From: Croceibacterium segetis | Lineage (GTDB): Bacteria > Pseudomonadota > Alphaproteobacteria > Sphingomonadales > Sphingomonadaceae | Length of the DNA stretch: 37,317 bases | Assembly: GCF_011320115.1 (NCBI RefSeq) | Contig: NZ_JAANOZ010000021.1 | Span: 1 to 37,317 of the forward strand | Direction of reading: 5' to 3' | Shown here: one piece after another, positions 15,419 through 24,450 of the stretch | Numbering within the stretch: position 1 is the first letter of the stretch | Layout of the letters: each line of letters starts with the position of its first letter | The notes under the pieces: model-generated | What the model was told of the DNA's origin: nothing | Seen by the model: the letters and a program-made list of their open reading frames with translations, nothing else | Database searches by the model: none | Translations under genes and position numbers: made by a program

Positions 15419-16309
15419 ATGAACCGGCAAAATGCCATGATCATAGCTGCGGCGGTCTTCATCGGCCTCATCGCAGTCTATCTCGCCAATTCCTACTTCT
15501 CCGGGTACGATGCCCAGCAGGAGGAACAGCTCAAGCAGACCCGCCTGATCAAGGTCGCGGTCGCTTCGCAGCCAATCGAATTCGGCCAGCCGCTGACGAA
15601 CACCAATGTCAGCATGACCGACTGGCCCGCCGCCAGCGTGCCCGCTGGCTCCTTCACCAAGCTTTCGGATGCGCTTAACAACCGCGTCGCGCTGCGCCAG
15701 CTCGCCGCCGGCGAACCGATCCTCGCGTCGATCGTCTCGGGCACCGACGGCCGCGCAACGCTCGCCGCCAACCTGCCGAAAGACAAGCTCGCGGTCTCCG
15801 TCCCCGTCACCGTCGTGACCGGCGTCAGCGGGTTCGTGCGGCCGGGCGATGTCGTCGACGTGCTCTTCACCCGGCAGATCCCGGGCGACCACGCGCAAGG
15901 CGACGACAAGATGACCGACGTGCTGATGGAAGCCGTCCCGGTCCTCGCCATCGACCAGGTCAACGACAGCTCGAACACCAAGGCCGCGGTCGCGCGTACC
16001 GCCACGCTGCAGGTCGATACTTACGGCGCGCAGCGCCTGGCGCTGGCCCGCGAGGTGGGTTCGCTGAGCCTGGCCTTGCGCAATGTCGCCTCGCAGCCGA
16101 TCGGCGCGCCGATGCGCACCGTGACCGCGCGCGATCTTTCCGCCGGCCGCGTCTACGTCGCCCAGCGCGGCTCGGCCGCCCCGGCCAGGGCGCGGGCGCC
16201 GGTCGCCCGTGTCGCCGCAACTACGCCGCCGCCCGCCCACAGCGGGCCCAAGATGACCGTGTACCGCAAGGCGGTTCCCACAGATTATGAGGTGCACGGT
16301 GCGTACTAA
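15419..16309 (+). CDS. cpaB: Flp pilus assembly protein CpaB (RcpC), SAF domain
   Basis: 296 residues. An N-terminal membrane helix (MIIAAAVFIGLIAVYLANSY) is followed by a SAF domain at about residues 45-115: VAVASQPIEFGQPLT, ASVPAGSFTK, AAGEPILASIVS. A CpaB/RcpC domain comes next (VPVTVVTGVSGFVRPGDVVD, ATLQVDTYGAQRLALAREVG). The C-terminal 50 residues are Ala/Pro-rich. It is a periplasmic partner of the CpaC secretin. The start has GGGGGGCGCA upstream, and the 3' end overlaps cpaC. Confidence 0.92.
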   Translation: MNRQNAMIIAAAVFIGLIAVYLANSYFSGYDAQQEEQLKQTRLIKVAVASQPIEFGQPLTNTNVSMTDWPAASVPAGSFTKLSDALNNRVALRQLAAGEPILASIVSGTDGRATLAANLPKDKLAVSVPVTVVTGVSGFVRPGDVVDVLFTRQIPGDHAQGDDKMTDVLMEAVPVLAIDQVNDSSNTKAAVARTATLQVDTYGAQRLALAREVGSLSLALRNVASQPIGAPMRTVTARDLSAGRVYVAQRGSAAPARARAPVARVAATTPPPAHSGPKMTVYRKAVPTDYEVHGAY

Positions 16310-17807
16310 GCCCATGTCCCGCCGCCTAATCGGCGGAGCTGCCCTTGCGCTGTGGCTTGCCGCCGCGCCGATCCCTTCGGTCGCGCAGCAAGTCTACACC
16401 CCGCCCGAGCGGCTCCATGCCGGCACGCTCGAAGTGCCGCTGAACAAGAGCCAGGTGGTCTCGCTCGACAGGACGATCGCCAAGGCGATGATCGGCAACG
16501 AGGAGATCGCCGACATCGTCCCGATCACCGCGAACTCGCTCTACGTGCTCGGCAAGAAGATGGGCACCACCAGCCTGACGCTTTACGATAGCGGCGGGCG
16601 GGTGCTGTCGATCATGGACATCGCCGTCGGCCCTGACGTGCAGGGGCTGCAGGAGCAGCTGACCGGCCTAGTGCCGGGGCAGCAGATCGATGCGCGGATC
16701 TCGAACGATTCGATCGTCCTCAGCGGCCAGGTCAGCGACCCGGGCGCGGTCGACCGTGCGGTGCAGGTCGCGCGCACTTATGCCGGCGACAAGGTCGTCA
16801 ATCTGATGACCGTCGGCTCCAGCCAGCAGGTCATGCTCGAAGTGAAGTTCGCCGAGGTGAACCGCAATTCCGGCGTGAACGTGGGGGTGAGCGCGTTCGG
16901 CACCGGCAGCAAGTTCAGTTCGGTTACCGGGGCCGGGGCACAGCTGGTTCCCGATCCGGACACCGGCGAGGGGCTGCTCAAGCTTCTTTCCATCACCGAC
17001 ACCTTCGGCATCTTCCGCGACACGTTCAATATCGGCGGGCTCAACCTGCAGGGCATCCTCAACGCGATGGAAACGCGCGGCATGGCTAAGACGCTGGCCC
17101 AGCCGACGCTGATCGCCCTTTCGGGCGAGCCGGCCTCGTTCCTCGCCGGCGGCGAGTTTCCGGTGCCCGTCGTGCAGAGCGGGTCCGGCGCCGCCAACGG
17201 GGGCAGCACCGCGATCACTGTTGAGTTCAAGCCATTCGGTGTCAGTCTGGGCTTCACCCCAACGGTGCTGAGCGACAAGACCATCAGCCTGCTGGTCCAG
17301 CCCGAGGTGAGCGCGATCGACCCGGCCGCTTCGCTGACGGTCGGCAACATCACCATCCCCGGCCTGCGCACCCGCCGCGCGAGCACCACGCTGGAGCTGC
17401 GCGACGGCGAGAGCTTCGCCATCGCCGGGCTGCTGCAGAAGGACTTCGGAACCACGATCAAGCAGCTGCCGCTGCTCGGCTCGCTGCCGATCATCGGCGC
17501 GCTGTTCCGTTCGACCAGCTTCCAGAAGGGCGAGACCGAGCTTCTGATCATTGTCACGCCGCACTTGGTGGCGCCGATCAAGCCCGGCCAGGTCCGCCTG
17601 CCGACCGACGAGACGACCGATCCGACGGCGGCCGAGGCGGTCCTGTTCGGCACCAGCGGCCAGACCAAGCCGCTGCCGCCGGCGGCCAACGTGCCCGGCG
17701 TTTCCGCCGCCACGCCCCAGGGCGACAGCCCCGCCCAGCCGCTGGCTCACGCCGGCGAGCTTCCCGCCGCCACCACGCCCGCCAAGGAGAACGGATATGA
17801 GTATTAA
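16299..17807 (+). CDS. cpaC: Tad pilus secretin CpaC (RcpA)
   Basis: About 502 residues. I prefer the GTG at 16299, which has GAGG six bases upstream; ATG 16287 and ATG 16314 are alternatives. Signal peptide ends near SVAQQ. An N-terminal POTRA/BON-like region is at about residues 30-170 (EVPLNKSQVVSLDRTIAKAM, GKKMGTTSLTLYDSGG, LSGQVSDPGAVDRAV). The secretin core follows, with LEVKFAEVNRNSGVNVGVS, TLAQPTLIALSGEPASFLAG and GETELLIIVTPHLVAPI. It forms the outer membrane channel for the Flp pilus. The Pro/Ala-rich tail overlaps the next gene by 11 bases. Confidence 0.93.
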   Translation: MRTKPMSRRLIGGAALALWLAAAPIPSVAQQVYTPPERLHAGTLEVPLNKSQVVSLDRTIAKAMIGNEEIADIVPITANSLYVLGKKMGTTSLTLYDSGGRVLSIMDIAVGPDVQGLQEQLTGLVPGQQIDARISNDSIVLSGQVSDPGAVDRAVQVARTYAGDKVVNLMTVGSSQQVMLEVKFAEVNRNSGVNVGVSAFGTGSKFSSVTGAGAQLVPDPDTGEGLLKLLSITDTFGIFRDTFNIGGLNLQGILNAMETRGMAKTLAQPTLIALSGEPASFLAGGEFPVPVVQSGSGAANGGSTAITVEFKPFGVSLGFTPTVLSDKTISLLVQPEVSAIDPAASLTVGNITIPGLRTRRASTTLELRDGESFAIAGLLQKDFGTTIKQLPLLGSLPIIGALFRSTSFQKGETELLIIVTPHLVAPIKPGQVRLPTDETTDPTAAEAVLFGTSGQTKPLPPAANVPGVSAATPQGDSPAQPLAHAGELPAATTPAKENGYEY

Positions 17808-18099
17808 GCTGCCCCGCTCCGTCCTCGCCTCGGCCGCGGTGCTGGCCTTGGTCGGCTGCACCGCGAACGACCGCCTGGCGCCGCTGCCCGACAACTTCGG
17901 CGAAGCGAGCAAGCAAACCTTCGCCGCGCAGATCATCGATCCTGCCCCTGAGTACGAGGCGCTGGTGCCCAAAACGAGCGGCGATCACGTGCAGGACGCC
18001 ACCGATCGCTACAATGCCGGAACGGTCAAGAAGCCGGCGCGGCAATCAACCGCCACCGGCGCTTCGGGCTCGGGTTCGTCCGGGTCGGGCGGAGCTTAA
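17797..18099 (+). CDS. Short lipoprotein in the CpaD position of the Tad locus
   Basis: 100 residues from ATG 17797, with AAGGAG eight bases upstream inside the cpaC 3' end. It has a lipoprotein signal with lipobox (LALVGC), then DRLAPLPDNFGEASKQTFAA, QIIDPAPEYEALV and a Gly/Ser tail. It lies where cpaD (a longer periplasmic lipoprotein) occurs in Caulobacter, but is about half that length and I see no clear CpaD domain. A role as secretin pilotin or CpaD analogue is inferred from position. Confidence 0.7.
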   Translation: MSIKLPRSVLASAAVLALVGCTANDRLAPLPDNFGEASKQTFAAQIIDPAPEYEALVPKTSGDHVQDATDRYNAGTVKKPARQSTATGASGSGSSGSGGA

Positions 18100-18114
18100 G
18101 AGAGGGGTATTCCC

Positions 18115-19689
18115 GTGCCGTCGGCATTTCTTCGCAGCTTTGCCAAGGATGAAAGCGCGGTAATCGCTGCGACTTACGCGCTGCTGCTCGTGCCGATCGT
18201 CGGCCTCGCGGGCGTGGCCTACGATTTCGCGCAGATGGCGGCGCTCGACACCGAGGTCCAGAACGCCGCCGACCACGCCGCGCTAGCCGCCGTAACCCAG
18301 CTCGACGGCACCGACATGGCGATGGACAACGCGACCTCGGCCGCCAGCAACTTGCTGACCAACCTCACGATGATGGCGGCCGATGGCAAGGCGGCTCCGC
18401 TCAGCATCACGTCCGTCGTATTCTACGACAGCAACAACGATGCGGAGAACGACACCAACTCATTCACCGACACGTCGAAGTCTGCATCGGCCAAGTACGT
18501 CAAGGTGACGATCGAAACCCGCAAGGCCAGGTTTGCGCTGACCCCGATCGTCGGCGTGCTTTGGTCGCCCGACCTGGGTGCGGAGGCCACTGCCGGCATG
18601 GGCAGCGCGATCTGTCGCGTCCCTCCGGTCATGATGTGCAACCCGGCCGAAGGAACCGACGACGAGTTCAATAACAACTACGTCGGTGACGGCATAGAGC
18701 TGGTGAGCGTCGGCTCGGGCGGCGGCGCCTGGGCTCCGGGCAATTTCGGCTATCTGGATGTAAACGCCGGCGATTCCGGCAACCCGCTGATCGCCTTGAA
18801 GAAAGCGCTCGGCTGGGATTCGCCGCCTGGCGATTGCCTGCCCGAAACCGGTGTCTCGACAAAGACGGGTGCCGACACGCCTGTTACGGAGGCCCTCAAC
18901 ACGCGCTTCGACATCTTCGACGGCACGGGGCCGGGCGGCGGATCCTGCCCCACTGGTGGGGGTTGCTCGCCCTCGATCAATACGGTCAAGGACCTGATCC
19001 GGAGCTCCACCGCCAGCAAGATGAACATCGGCCCGAACGGGTGGCAGGTTCCTGGAACCGAATATCGGCCCGTCAGTCTGACGAATCCGGGCACCACGCC
19101 TACGTCGATGGGCCATCCCCGCGACATCTGTCACTCGCTCGCGACCCCGAACTGCGCCAGCTATTCGGGGAACGCACATATCGGCAACGGCAACTGGGAT
19201 CGGGCAACCTACTTCCAGGTCAACTATCCCGGCTTCAACTGGCAGTCGGCATTGGGGACCAGCACGCCAACGCGCTATGAGGTCTACCGGTGGGAGATAG
19301 CTCACCGCGATGACACTTATACCAACTCGTCCGGTGCAACCGTGACGATCGGGGGCAGGCGGATTGCCGGCACGAGCGGTGGCAAGTCGTTGTTCGACTA
19401 CAACAAACCCGTTTCCGCCGCAGGCATCAACCCTGACGACGGCGGCATCGACCGCAGGACGTTCCCTGTGGCAGTCGTCAACTGCACCGCCAATAGCGTC
19501 AATGGCAACTCGAGCGGCGTGCCGGTCGTCAAATGGATGAACATGTTCCTAGTCGAGCCGTCCGCCAATCGGGCGCGCACCTCGCAGCAGGAAGTCTACG
19601 TCGAAGTCGTCAGCGTCAACGATGTGGGCAACAGCGATGGCGGCGCCGCCGCGGTCATCCGCCGCGACAAGCCGTACCTGATCCGGTGA
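18115..19689 (+). CDS. TadG-like pilus assembly protein with large periplasmic domain
   Basis: 524 residues from a GTG with AGAGGGG upstream. The N-terminus has the TadE/G pattern: KDESAVIAATYALLLVPIVG as membrane helix, then YDFAQMAALDTEVQNAADHA and ALAAVTQLDG, typical of TadG-type proteins. The remaining 400 residues are extracytoplasmic, rich in Gly/Asn/Ser/Thr and with multiple Cys (CNPAEGTDD, CPTGGGCSP). No von Willebrand MIDAS signature is obvious to me. Its TGA overlaps the start of the next gene (GTGA), so the genes are tightly coupled. Confidence 0.8.
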   Translation: MPSAFLRSFAKDESAVIAATYALLLVPIVGLAGVAYDFAQMAALDTEVQNAADHAALAAVTQLDGTDMAMDNATSAASNLLTNLTMMAADGKAAPLSITSVVFYDSNNDAENDTNSFTDTSKSASAKYVKVTIETRKARFALTPIVGVLWSPDLGAEATAGMGSAICRVPPVMMCNPAEGTDDEFNNNYVGDGIELVSVGSGGGAWAPGNFGYLDVNAGDSGNPLIALKKALGWDSPPGDCLPETGVSTKTGADTPVTEALNTRFDIFDGTGPGGGSCPTGGGCSPSINTVKDLIRSSTASKMNIGPNGWQVPGTEYRPVSLTNPGTTPTSMGHPRDICHSLATPNCASYSGNAHIGNGNWDRATYFQVNYPGFNWQSALGTSTPTRYEVYRWEIAHRDDTYTNSSGATVTIGGRRIAGTSGGKSLFDYNKPVSAAGINPDDGGIDRRTFPVAVVNCTANSVNGNSSGVPVVKWMNMFLVEPSANRARTSQQEVYVEVVSVNDVGNSDGGAAAVIRRDKPYLIR

Positions 19690-20216
19690 TTGGATCGCGC
19701 CACCTTCGCCGCCTGTGGTGCGACAGCTCCGGTGTCGCCGGGGCCGAAATGGTCCTGATTCTGCCTCTCGCGACCTTCATGGTGCTGGTCACTCTCGACG
19801 CCGGATACTTCATGTATACCGAGCACGCGGTGATCAAGAGTGTGCGCGACGCCGCCCGCTGGGGCTCGCGTCAGCCGTTGTCCGCCTTCGACTGCACGGC
19901 GGAGACCAGCGACACCTTGATCGCGAGCAGCGACCCGAACCTGGGAGCGATCCGCGATGACATCGCCAACCTGGTCCGGTTCGGCGATCTATCGACGACG
20001 GGCCCGCTGATCGTGAGCGGATGGGGAGACGACCAGGTAGAAGTCAGCTACGGTTGTGAGGCCGTCGACACCGGCATTTACCAGAACGATGGTTACGCTC
20101 CGAAAATCACCATCGTCGGTAAGCCCAATTATCCAAGTCTGTTCGGCGCCATGGGCGGGTTTCCTTCCAGCCTCACACTAGTCGCCAGAGAGCAAGCGGT
20201 GGTGGCCGGCATATGA
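19686..20216 (+). CDS. TadE-family pseudopilin-like protein (first of two)
   Basis: 176 residues starting at GTG 19686, which overlaps the preceding stop by three bases. The N-terminal segment SSGVAGAEMVLILPLATFMV is the TadE pattern: short basic leader, Gly-Ala-Glu, long hydrophobic helix. It is followed by LDAGYFMYTEHAVIKSVRDA, also typical of TadE. The rest is a periplasmic domain with few clear features. TadE-type proteins are minor pseudopilins needed for Flp pilus assembly and are processed by the prepilin peptidase. The ATG of the next gene overlaps its stop. Confidence 0.8.
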   Translation: MIGSRHLRRLWCDSSGVAGAEMVLILPLATFMVLVTLDAGYFMYTEHAVIKSVRDAARWGSRQPLSAFDCTAETSDTLIASSDPNLGAIRDDIANLVRFGDLSTTGPLIVSGWGDDQVEVSYGCEAVDTGIYQNDGYAPKITIVGKPNYPSLFGAMGGFPSSLTLVAREQAVVAGI

Positions 20217-20821
20217 GGGCACTCCGCGAAATTCGGCAGGACGAGGGAGGCGCTACCACGGTGGAGTTCATCCTGGTGTTGCCGCTGTTCATTCTCATGA
20301 CCTTCGGGATGATCGACGTCGGTGGCTATGCCTGGCGCATGAACATGGCCCAGAAGGCTACCCAATTCGGAGCGCGGGTGGCGGTCGTGACCAATCCCGT
20401 TGCCCCCGGCCTGACCGATGAGGATTACGTTGGCGGACGATACGGCCTGAGCCAGGGAGACGTGATTCCGGCGTCGGCGCTCACAGAGATTACCTGCACC
20501 GTCTCCGGCTGTTCCGATCCGGACGGCAATCTCGTTGCCGCTCCTGGCTTTGACTCGGCTGCCTTCAATCGAATCCTTGCAAGAATGCAAGGGATCGAGC
20601 CGGCGATCACCAGCGCCAATCTCGTGATCGAGTATCGAGGCTCGGGTCTCGGCTATGCCGGTGACCCGGGAGGGATGCAGATCGCGCCGCTCACGACCGT
20701 GCGGCTCCAGAACATGCAGTACAGTCCCTGGATGGGACTGTTCTTTTCGGGCGGCATTGGATTGCCGCAAGTAAGCTACACTCTCACGATGGAAGATGCG
20801 GCCGGCGTTTATTCCAACTGA
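20213..20821 (+). CDS. TadE/TadF-family pseudopilin-like protein (second)
   Basis: 202 residues, ATGA overlap with the preceding gene. The N-terminus QDEGGATTVEFILVLPLFIL carries the Gly-x4-Glu-Phe prepilin-like motif and one membrane helix, then MIDVGGYAWRMNMAQKATQF. The periplasmic part has a Cys pair (ITCTVSGCSD) and ends with a strand-rich region. By order in the locus it takes the tadF slot, but sequence alone makes it TadE-like. Confidence 0.8.
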   Translation: MRALREIRQDEGGATTVEFILVLPLFILMTFGMIDVGGYAWRMNMAQKATQFGARVAVVTNPVAPGLTDEDYVGGRYGLSQGDVIPASALTEITCTVSGCSDPDGNLVAAPGFDSAAFNRILARMQGIEPAITSANLVIEYRGSGLGYAGDPGGMQIAPLTTVRLQNMQYSPWMGLFFSGGIGLPQVSYTLTMEDAAGVYSN

Positions 20822-20843
20822 GCACAACGGCGAGAGCGCAACG

Positions 20844-22034
20844 ATGGGAAGTCACGACACAGTGCCAGTAGAGGCTTGGACCTTGAAGCATTCGGACGCG
20901 ATCGCGGGCGGCATCTTCGCGTCACCGGACTTTCTGAGCCAATTCTCGAGGACCGAAATCATAATCGGCGGCGTGCCGATGGAAGTGCAGGCGGTGCCCG
21001 CAAGCGCCCCCTTGGACAGAGACCGGTTAGCCGCGCTTGGACTCGCGGTAATCGAAGTTCGCCCCGACGAGCAGCGTTCGATCGAACGGCTTATAAGTCT
21101 GACCGCGGCGCTTCCCGAGGTGGCGGTGATCGCCGCCATTTCGATGCCAGACGTTGCCCTGGTTCGCACCTTGTTGCGCGAGGGAGTGGCCGACGTGGTT
21201 TCGCTTCCTTTCAATCACACCGAACTCAATCAGGTGGTGCTGGAAGTCCTCGCCCGACAGGCGGACCGCGAGACCAAGTTGCACCCGCTGATCGGGGTCG
21301 TGAAAGCAAGCGGCGGCAGTGGAGCCACGAGCACCGCCACGCAACTTGTCGGCAAACTCGCTGACAACGACTGGGGGGGCGAACCGCCGCTGCTGGTCGA
21401 TCTCGATGTCCAGTTCGGCACCGTGGCAGAGTACTTTTCGATCGAGCAAAGCGGCTCGATCTTGGACCTGCTGCGCTCGACCGAGCGTCTCGATGATGCG
21501 CTGGCTCATTCCATTGCCATCAAGAAGGATCGATTTTCGGTCGTCATCGCTCCCAAGGAGATTGTGCCGCTGGAAACGGTCGATCTCGACAGTCTGCTCA
21601 ACACCGTGCAGTTCATGCGGATGCACTTCGGCGCGGTGGTTGTGGACCTCCCGCCCTGCTGGACGGACTGGTCGCTGTCGTTGCTGGCCGAATGCGATCT
21701 GGTGCTGATGGTCGGCGAGTTGTCACTGCACGGCCTGCGCCAGGCGCGACGCAATCTCGATTTGATGGATTCGATTGGTATCTCAAGGCAGAAGGTGCGG
21801 CTTGTTCTCAACAAGGTTGAGAAGAAGCTGTTCGGCTCGCTTCGACCGGAAGACGCCGAGCGGACGCTGAATTGCGAAGTAGTGGCGGTCCTGCCGCTTG
21901 AGGATGCGCTGGGTCAGGCTCAGCAGGCTGGAGAATCCATCTACCAGCACGCTCGCAAGTCGAAATATGCCCAGGAACTCACAAAACTGGCCGAGTCGGT
22001 TCGTGCGCTGGTGGGCGACGGGAGCAAGAAGTGA
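20844..22034 (+). CDS. cpaE: Pilus localisation ATPase-like protein CpaE (TadZ)
   Basis: 396 residues from ATG 20844 (GAGAG upstream). The N-terminal 130 residues form a receiver-like domain (VIEVRPDEQRSIERLISLTA, GVADVVSLPF). The MinD/ParA-like ATPase domain follows: the deviant Walker A is VVKASGGSGATSTATQLV, with DLDVQFGTVAEYF and VVVDLPPCWTD for the next motifs. The usual Lys of GKT is replaced by Ala (GAT), as is common in CpaE/TadZ proteins. This protein places the Tad apparatus at the cell pole. The stop overlaps the cpaF start. Confidence 0.92.
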   Translation: MGSHDTVPVEAWTLKHSDAIAGGIFASPDFLSQFSRTEIIIGGVPMEVQAVPASAPLDRDRLAALGLAVIEVRPDEQRSIERLISLTAALPEVAVIAAISMPDVALVRTLLREGVADVVSLPFNHTELNQVVLEVLARQADRETKLHPLIGVVKASGGSGATSTATQLVGKLADNDWGGEPPLLVDLDVQFGTVAEYFSIEQSGSILDLLRSTERLDDALAHSIAIKKDRFSVVIAPKEIVPLETVDLDSLLNTVQFMRMHFGAVVVDLPPCWTDWSLSLLAECDLVLMVGELSLHGLRQARRNLDLMDSIGISRQKVRLVLNKVEKKLFGSLRPEDAERTLNCEVVAVLPLEDALGQAQQAGESIYQHARKSKYAQELTKLAESVRALVGDGSKK

Positions 22035-23458
22035 TGTGGCAGATTCGTAAGGCGAGCGGCGCTGCCGGCGCGGCTCTATCGTCGGACGCGCTAGAAGTGG
22101 TCGAACCGATCGAGCCGCAGGCGAATGACGGCATCGCGATACCGACAGTGGTTGACCAAACGGATCATGCGCAGCACGTCGATCGCGGCCTTCTCGACCT
22201 CAAGGTGAAGATACACCGAGTACTGCTCGAACGAATCAATCTGTCCGCGCTCGAGCTTATGAGCCGCGAGAAGATTTCAGAAGAACTCGAGCCCATCATC
22301 CTGTCCATCATCTCTGAAGAAGGTATTGCCCTCAATCGCAACGAGCGGGCCAATCTCCTTCGCGAGGTCCTTGATGAGCTTCTCGGCCTCGGCCCGCTGG
22401 AGCCGTTGCTGCAGGACGAAACGATTACCGATATCCTGGTCAACGGGTTTGAGACCGTCTTCGTTGAGCGGAACGGGCTGCTCGAACGCGTCCCGACGCG
22501 TTTTCAGGACGAGCGCCACCTCCTGCGGATCGTGCAAAAGATCGTCAGCGCCGTCGGCCGGCGCGTCGATGAATCGTCACCTTTCGTCGATGCGAGGCTC
22601 GCAGATGGCTCTCGCGTCAATGCGATCGTGGCGCCGCTGGCGATCGACGGATCTATGCTCTCGATCCGAAAGTTCTCCAAACGACCGATCAGCATGGCCC
22701 GCATGATTGAACTGCAGAGCCTCACGGCCGCGATCGCTGAGGTTCTACAGGGAATAGTCAAGGCAAAACTCAACATCATCATCTCGGGAGGCACCGGGTC
22801 GGGTAAGACGACGATGCTCAACGCGCTATCGTCTTACATCGATGAACGCCAGCGTATCGTCACCATCGAAGACTCTGCGGAGCTGCAGTTGCAGCAGGAG
22901 CACGTGGCGCGCCTGGAAACCCGCCCGCCCAACATTGAGGGTCGCGGCGCGGTCACTCAACGCGACCTCGTCCGCAACGCACTCCGGATGCGTCCTGACC
23001 GAATTATCCTCGGGGAATGCCGCGCGGGCGAAGCGTTCGACATGCTGCAGGCGATGAACACCGGCCATGACGGATCGATGACCACGGTACACGCGAACAC
23101 TCCGCGCGACGCCTTGTCGCGCATCGAGCAGATGGTGGGCATGAGCGGGATCGATATTTCCGCTCGTTCCACCCGGGCGCAGATCGCCTCGGCGGTCAAC
23201 GTCGTTATTCAGATTGGCCGACTGAGCGACGGCAAGCGCAAATTGCTCAGCGTTTCTGAACTAACCGGCATGGAGGGCGAGATTGTCACCATGCAGGAAA
23301 TCTTTCGCTTCAACCAGACGGGTCGCGACGGAGCCGGAAACGTTCAAGGGCGTTTTGAAGCCACCGGAATCCGGCCTCGCTTCACGAGCGTGTTGCAGGT
23401 CCACGGAATCGATCTGCCGAGCGAGCTTTTTCAACCTCACGTCGAGAGAGCCGGATGA
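22034..23458 (+). CDS. cpaF: Tad secretion ATPase CpaF (TadA)
   Basis: About 474 residues, ATG 22034 (GTG 22031 also possible) with GGGAG upstream. It is a type II/IV secretion ATPase: N-terminal helical domain, [20 protein letters not shown], Walker A at residues about 252-259 (GGTGSGKTT), the Asp box [17 protein letters not shown], Walker B region [20 protein letters not shown] and the His box [19 protein letters not shown]. All expected motifs are intact. It drives pilus extension, and retraction in some species. It overlaps tadB by four bases. Confidence 0.96.
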   Translation: MWQIRKASGAAGAALSSDALEVVEPIEPQANDGIAIPTVVDQTDHAQHVDRGLLDLKVKIHRVLLERINLSALELMSREKISEELEPIILSIISEEGIALNRNERANLLREVLDELLGLGPLEPLLQDETITDILVNGFETVFVERNGLLERVPTRFQDERHLLRIVQKIVSAVGRRVDESSPFVDARLADGSRVNAIVAPLAIDGSMLSIRKFSKRPISMARMIELQSLTAAIAEVLQGIVKAKLNIIISGGTGSGKTTMLNALSSYIDERQRIVTIEDSAELQLQQEHVARLETRPPNIEGRGAVTQRDLVRNALRMRPDRIILGECRAGEAFDMLQAMNTGHDGSMTTVHANTPRDALSRIEQMVGMSGIDISARSTRAQIASAVNVVIQIGRLSDGKRKLLSVSELTGMEGEIVTMQEIFRFNQTGRDGAGNVQGRFEATGIRPRFTSVLQVHGIDLPSELFQPHVERAG

Positions 23459-24450
23459 GCGCGCTGCTCCTCAAACTCCTGGCGCTACTGGCGGTCTTCG
23501 CCTGCGTGTTCCTGCTCGTTCAGCAGGCGAGCCAGATAGTATTTAGTCAGCGGTTGCAGCGCCGGCAGATCAACCGCCGTCTGGAACTGTTGAGCACCGG
23601 CCACTCGCGAGAGCAGGTGATTGGGCTTATGCGCCAGCGCGCGCAGGCGCTTACCAGCAATGGAATTGTCGGCCGTGCCTTGGCTGGCTTTTTCAAGCAG
23701 CATGCGCTCGCGGCCGTCAAAGTCAGCGCCGGGCAGATGGGGCTCATTGCGTCGGTGGCGACATTCGGCCTGTTGCTACTTTTGCTGCTGTTCGCAGCAT
23801 CAATGAGCGTTCAAATCACGGTCGGAACCGTCCTTCTTCTCTTGGCTATGGCTGGCGCGGTCGGCGTTGGGCTGCCGTATCTTTGGGTGATGCGCCGAGC
23901 ACAGAAGCGCACCCGGTTGATGGAGGAGCAATTTCCGGTTGCCCTGGACGTCTTCACGCGGGCGCTTCTCGCCGGTCATCCGGTGGCGGCGGCCATCGAT
24001 CTCCTGACGCAGGAAATGCCAGACCCCATCGGCAGCGAATTTGGCCTGGTCTCGGACGAGGTGGCTTATGGGTCGGACCTCAACAGCGCGCTGCACAACC
24101 TCGGCGATCGGTGGGACTTGCCGGACATCAAGATGTTCGCCGTCAGTTTGTCCGTGCAGTCGGAAACGGGCGGCAACCTGGCCGAGATTCTAACCAACCT
24201 CTCCCAAGTCATTCGCGAGCGAGCATCGATCTACATGAAAGTTCGCGCGCTGAGCGCCGAAGGCCGGATGACAGCATGGATGCTGGTTGTCATGCCCGTT
24301 GTAACCTTTGTCCTGCTGTTCATCGTAAACCCCGGGTTCTTTCTGGACGTCGCCGAAGACCCGATCTTCAAGTACGGCTTCGGCTTCCTGCTCGTTCTTT
24401 ACGCGATCGGGTCCGTCTGGCTGCGGCGCCTGGTTAACCTGAAGGTCTAA
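23455..24450 (+). CDS. tadB: Tad inner membrane platform protein TadB
   Basis: 331 residues with a type II secretion F-domain. Membrane helices lie at about residues 1-25, 95-145 and 275-325. The F domain at about 160-280 contains EEQFPVALDVFTRALLAGHP, FGLVSDEVAYGSDLNSALHN and SVQSETGGNLAEILTNLSQV. It forms the inner membrane platform with TadC and couples the CpaF motor to pilin assembly. The start overlaps cpaF and the stop touches the tadC start. Confidence 0.93.
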   Translation: MSALLLKLLALLAVFACVFLLVQQASQIVFSQRLQRRQINRRLELLSTGHSREQVIGLMRQRAQALTSNGIVGRALAGFFKQHALAAVKVSAGQMGLIASVATFGLLLLLLLFAASMSVQITVGTVLLLLAMAGAVGVGLPYLWVMRRAQKRTRLMEEQFPVALDVFTRALLAGHPVAAAIDLLTQEMPDPIGSEFGLVSDEVAYGSDLNSALHNLGDRWDLPDIKMFAVSLSVQSETGGNLAEILTNLSQVIRERASIYMKVRALSAEGRMTAWMLVVMPVVTFVLLFIVNPGFFLDVAEDPIFKYGFGFLLVLYAIGSVWLRRLVNLKV

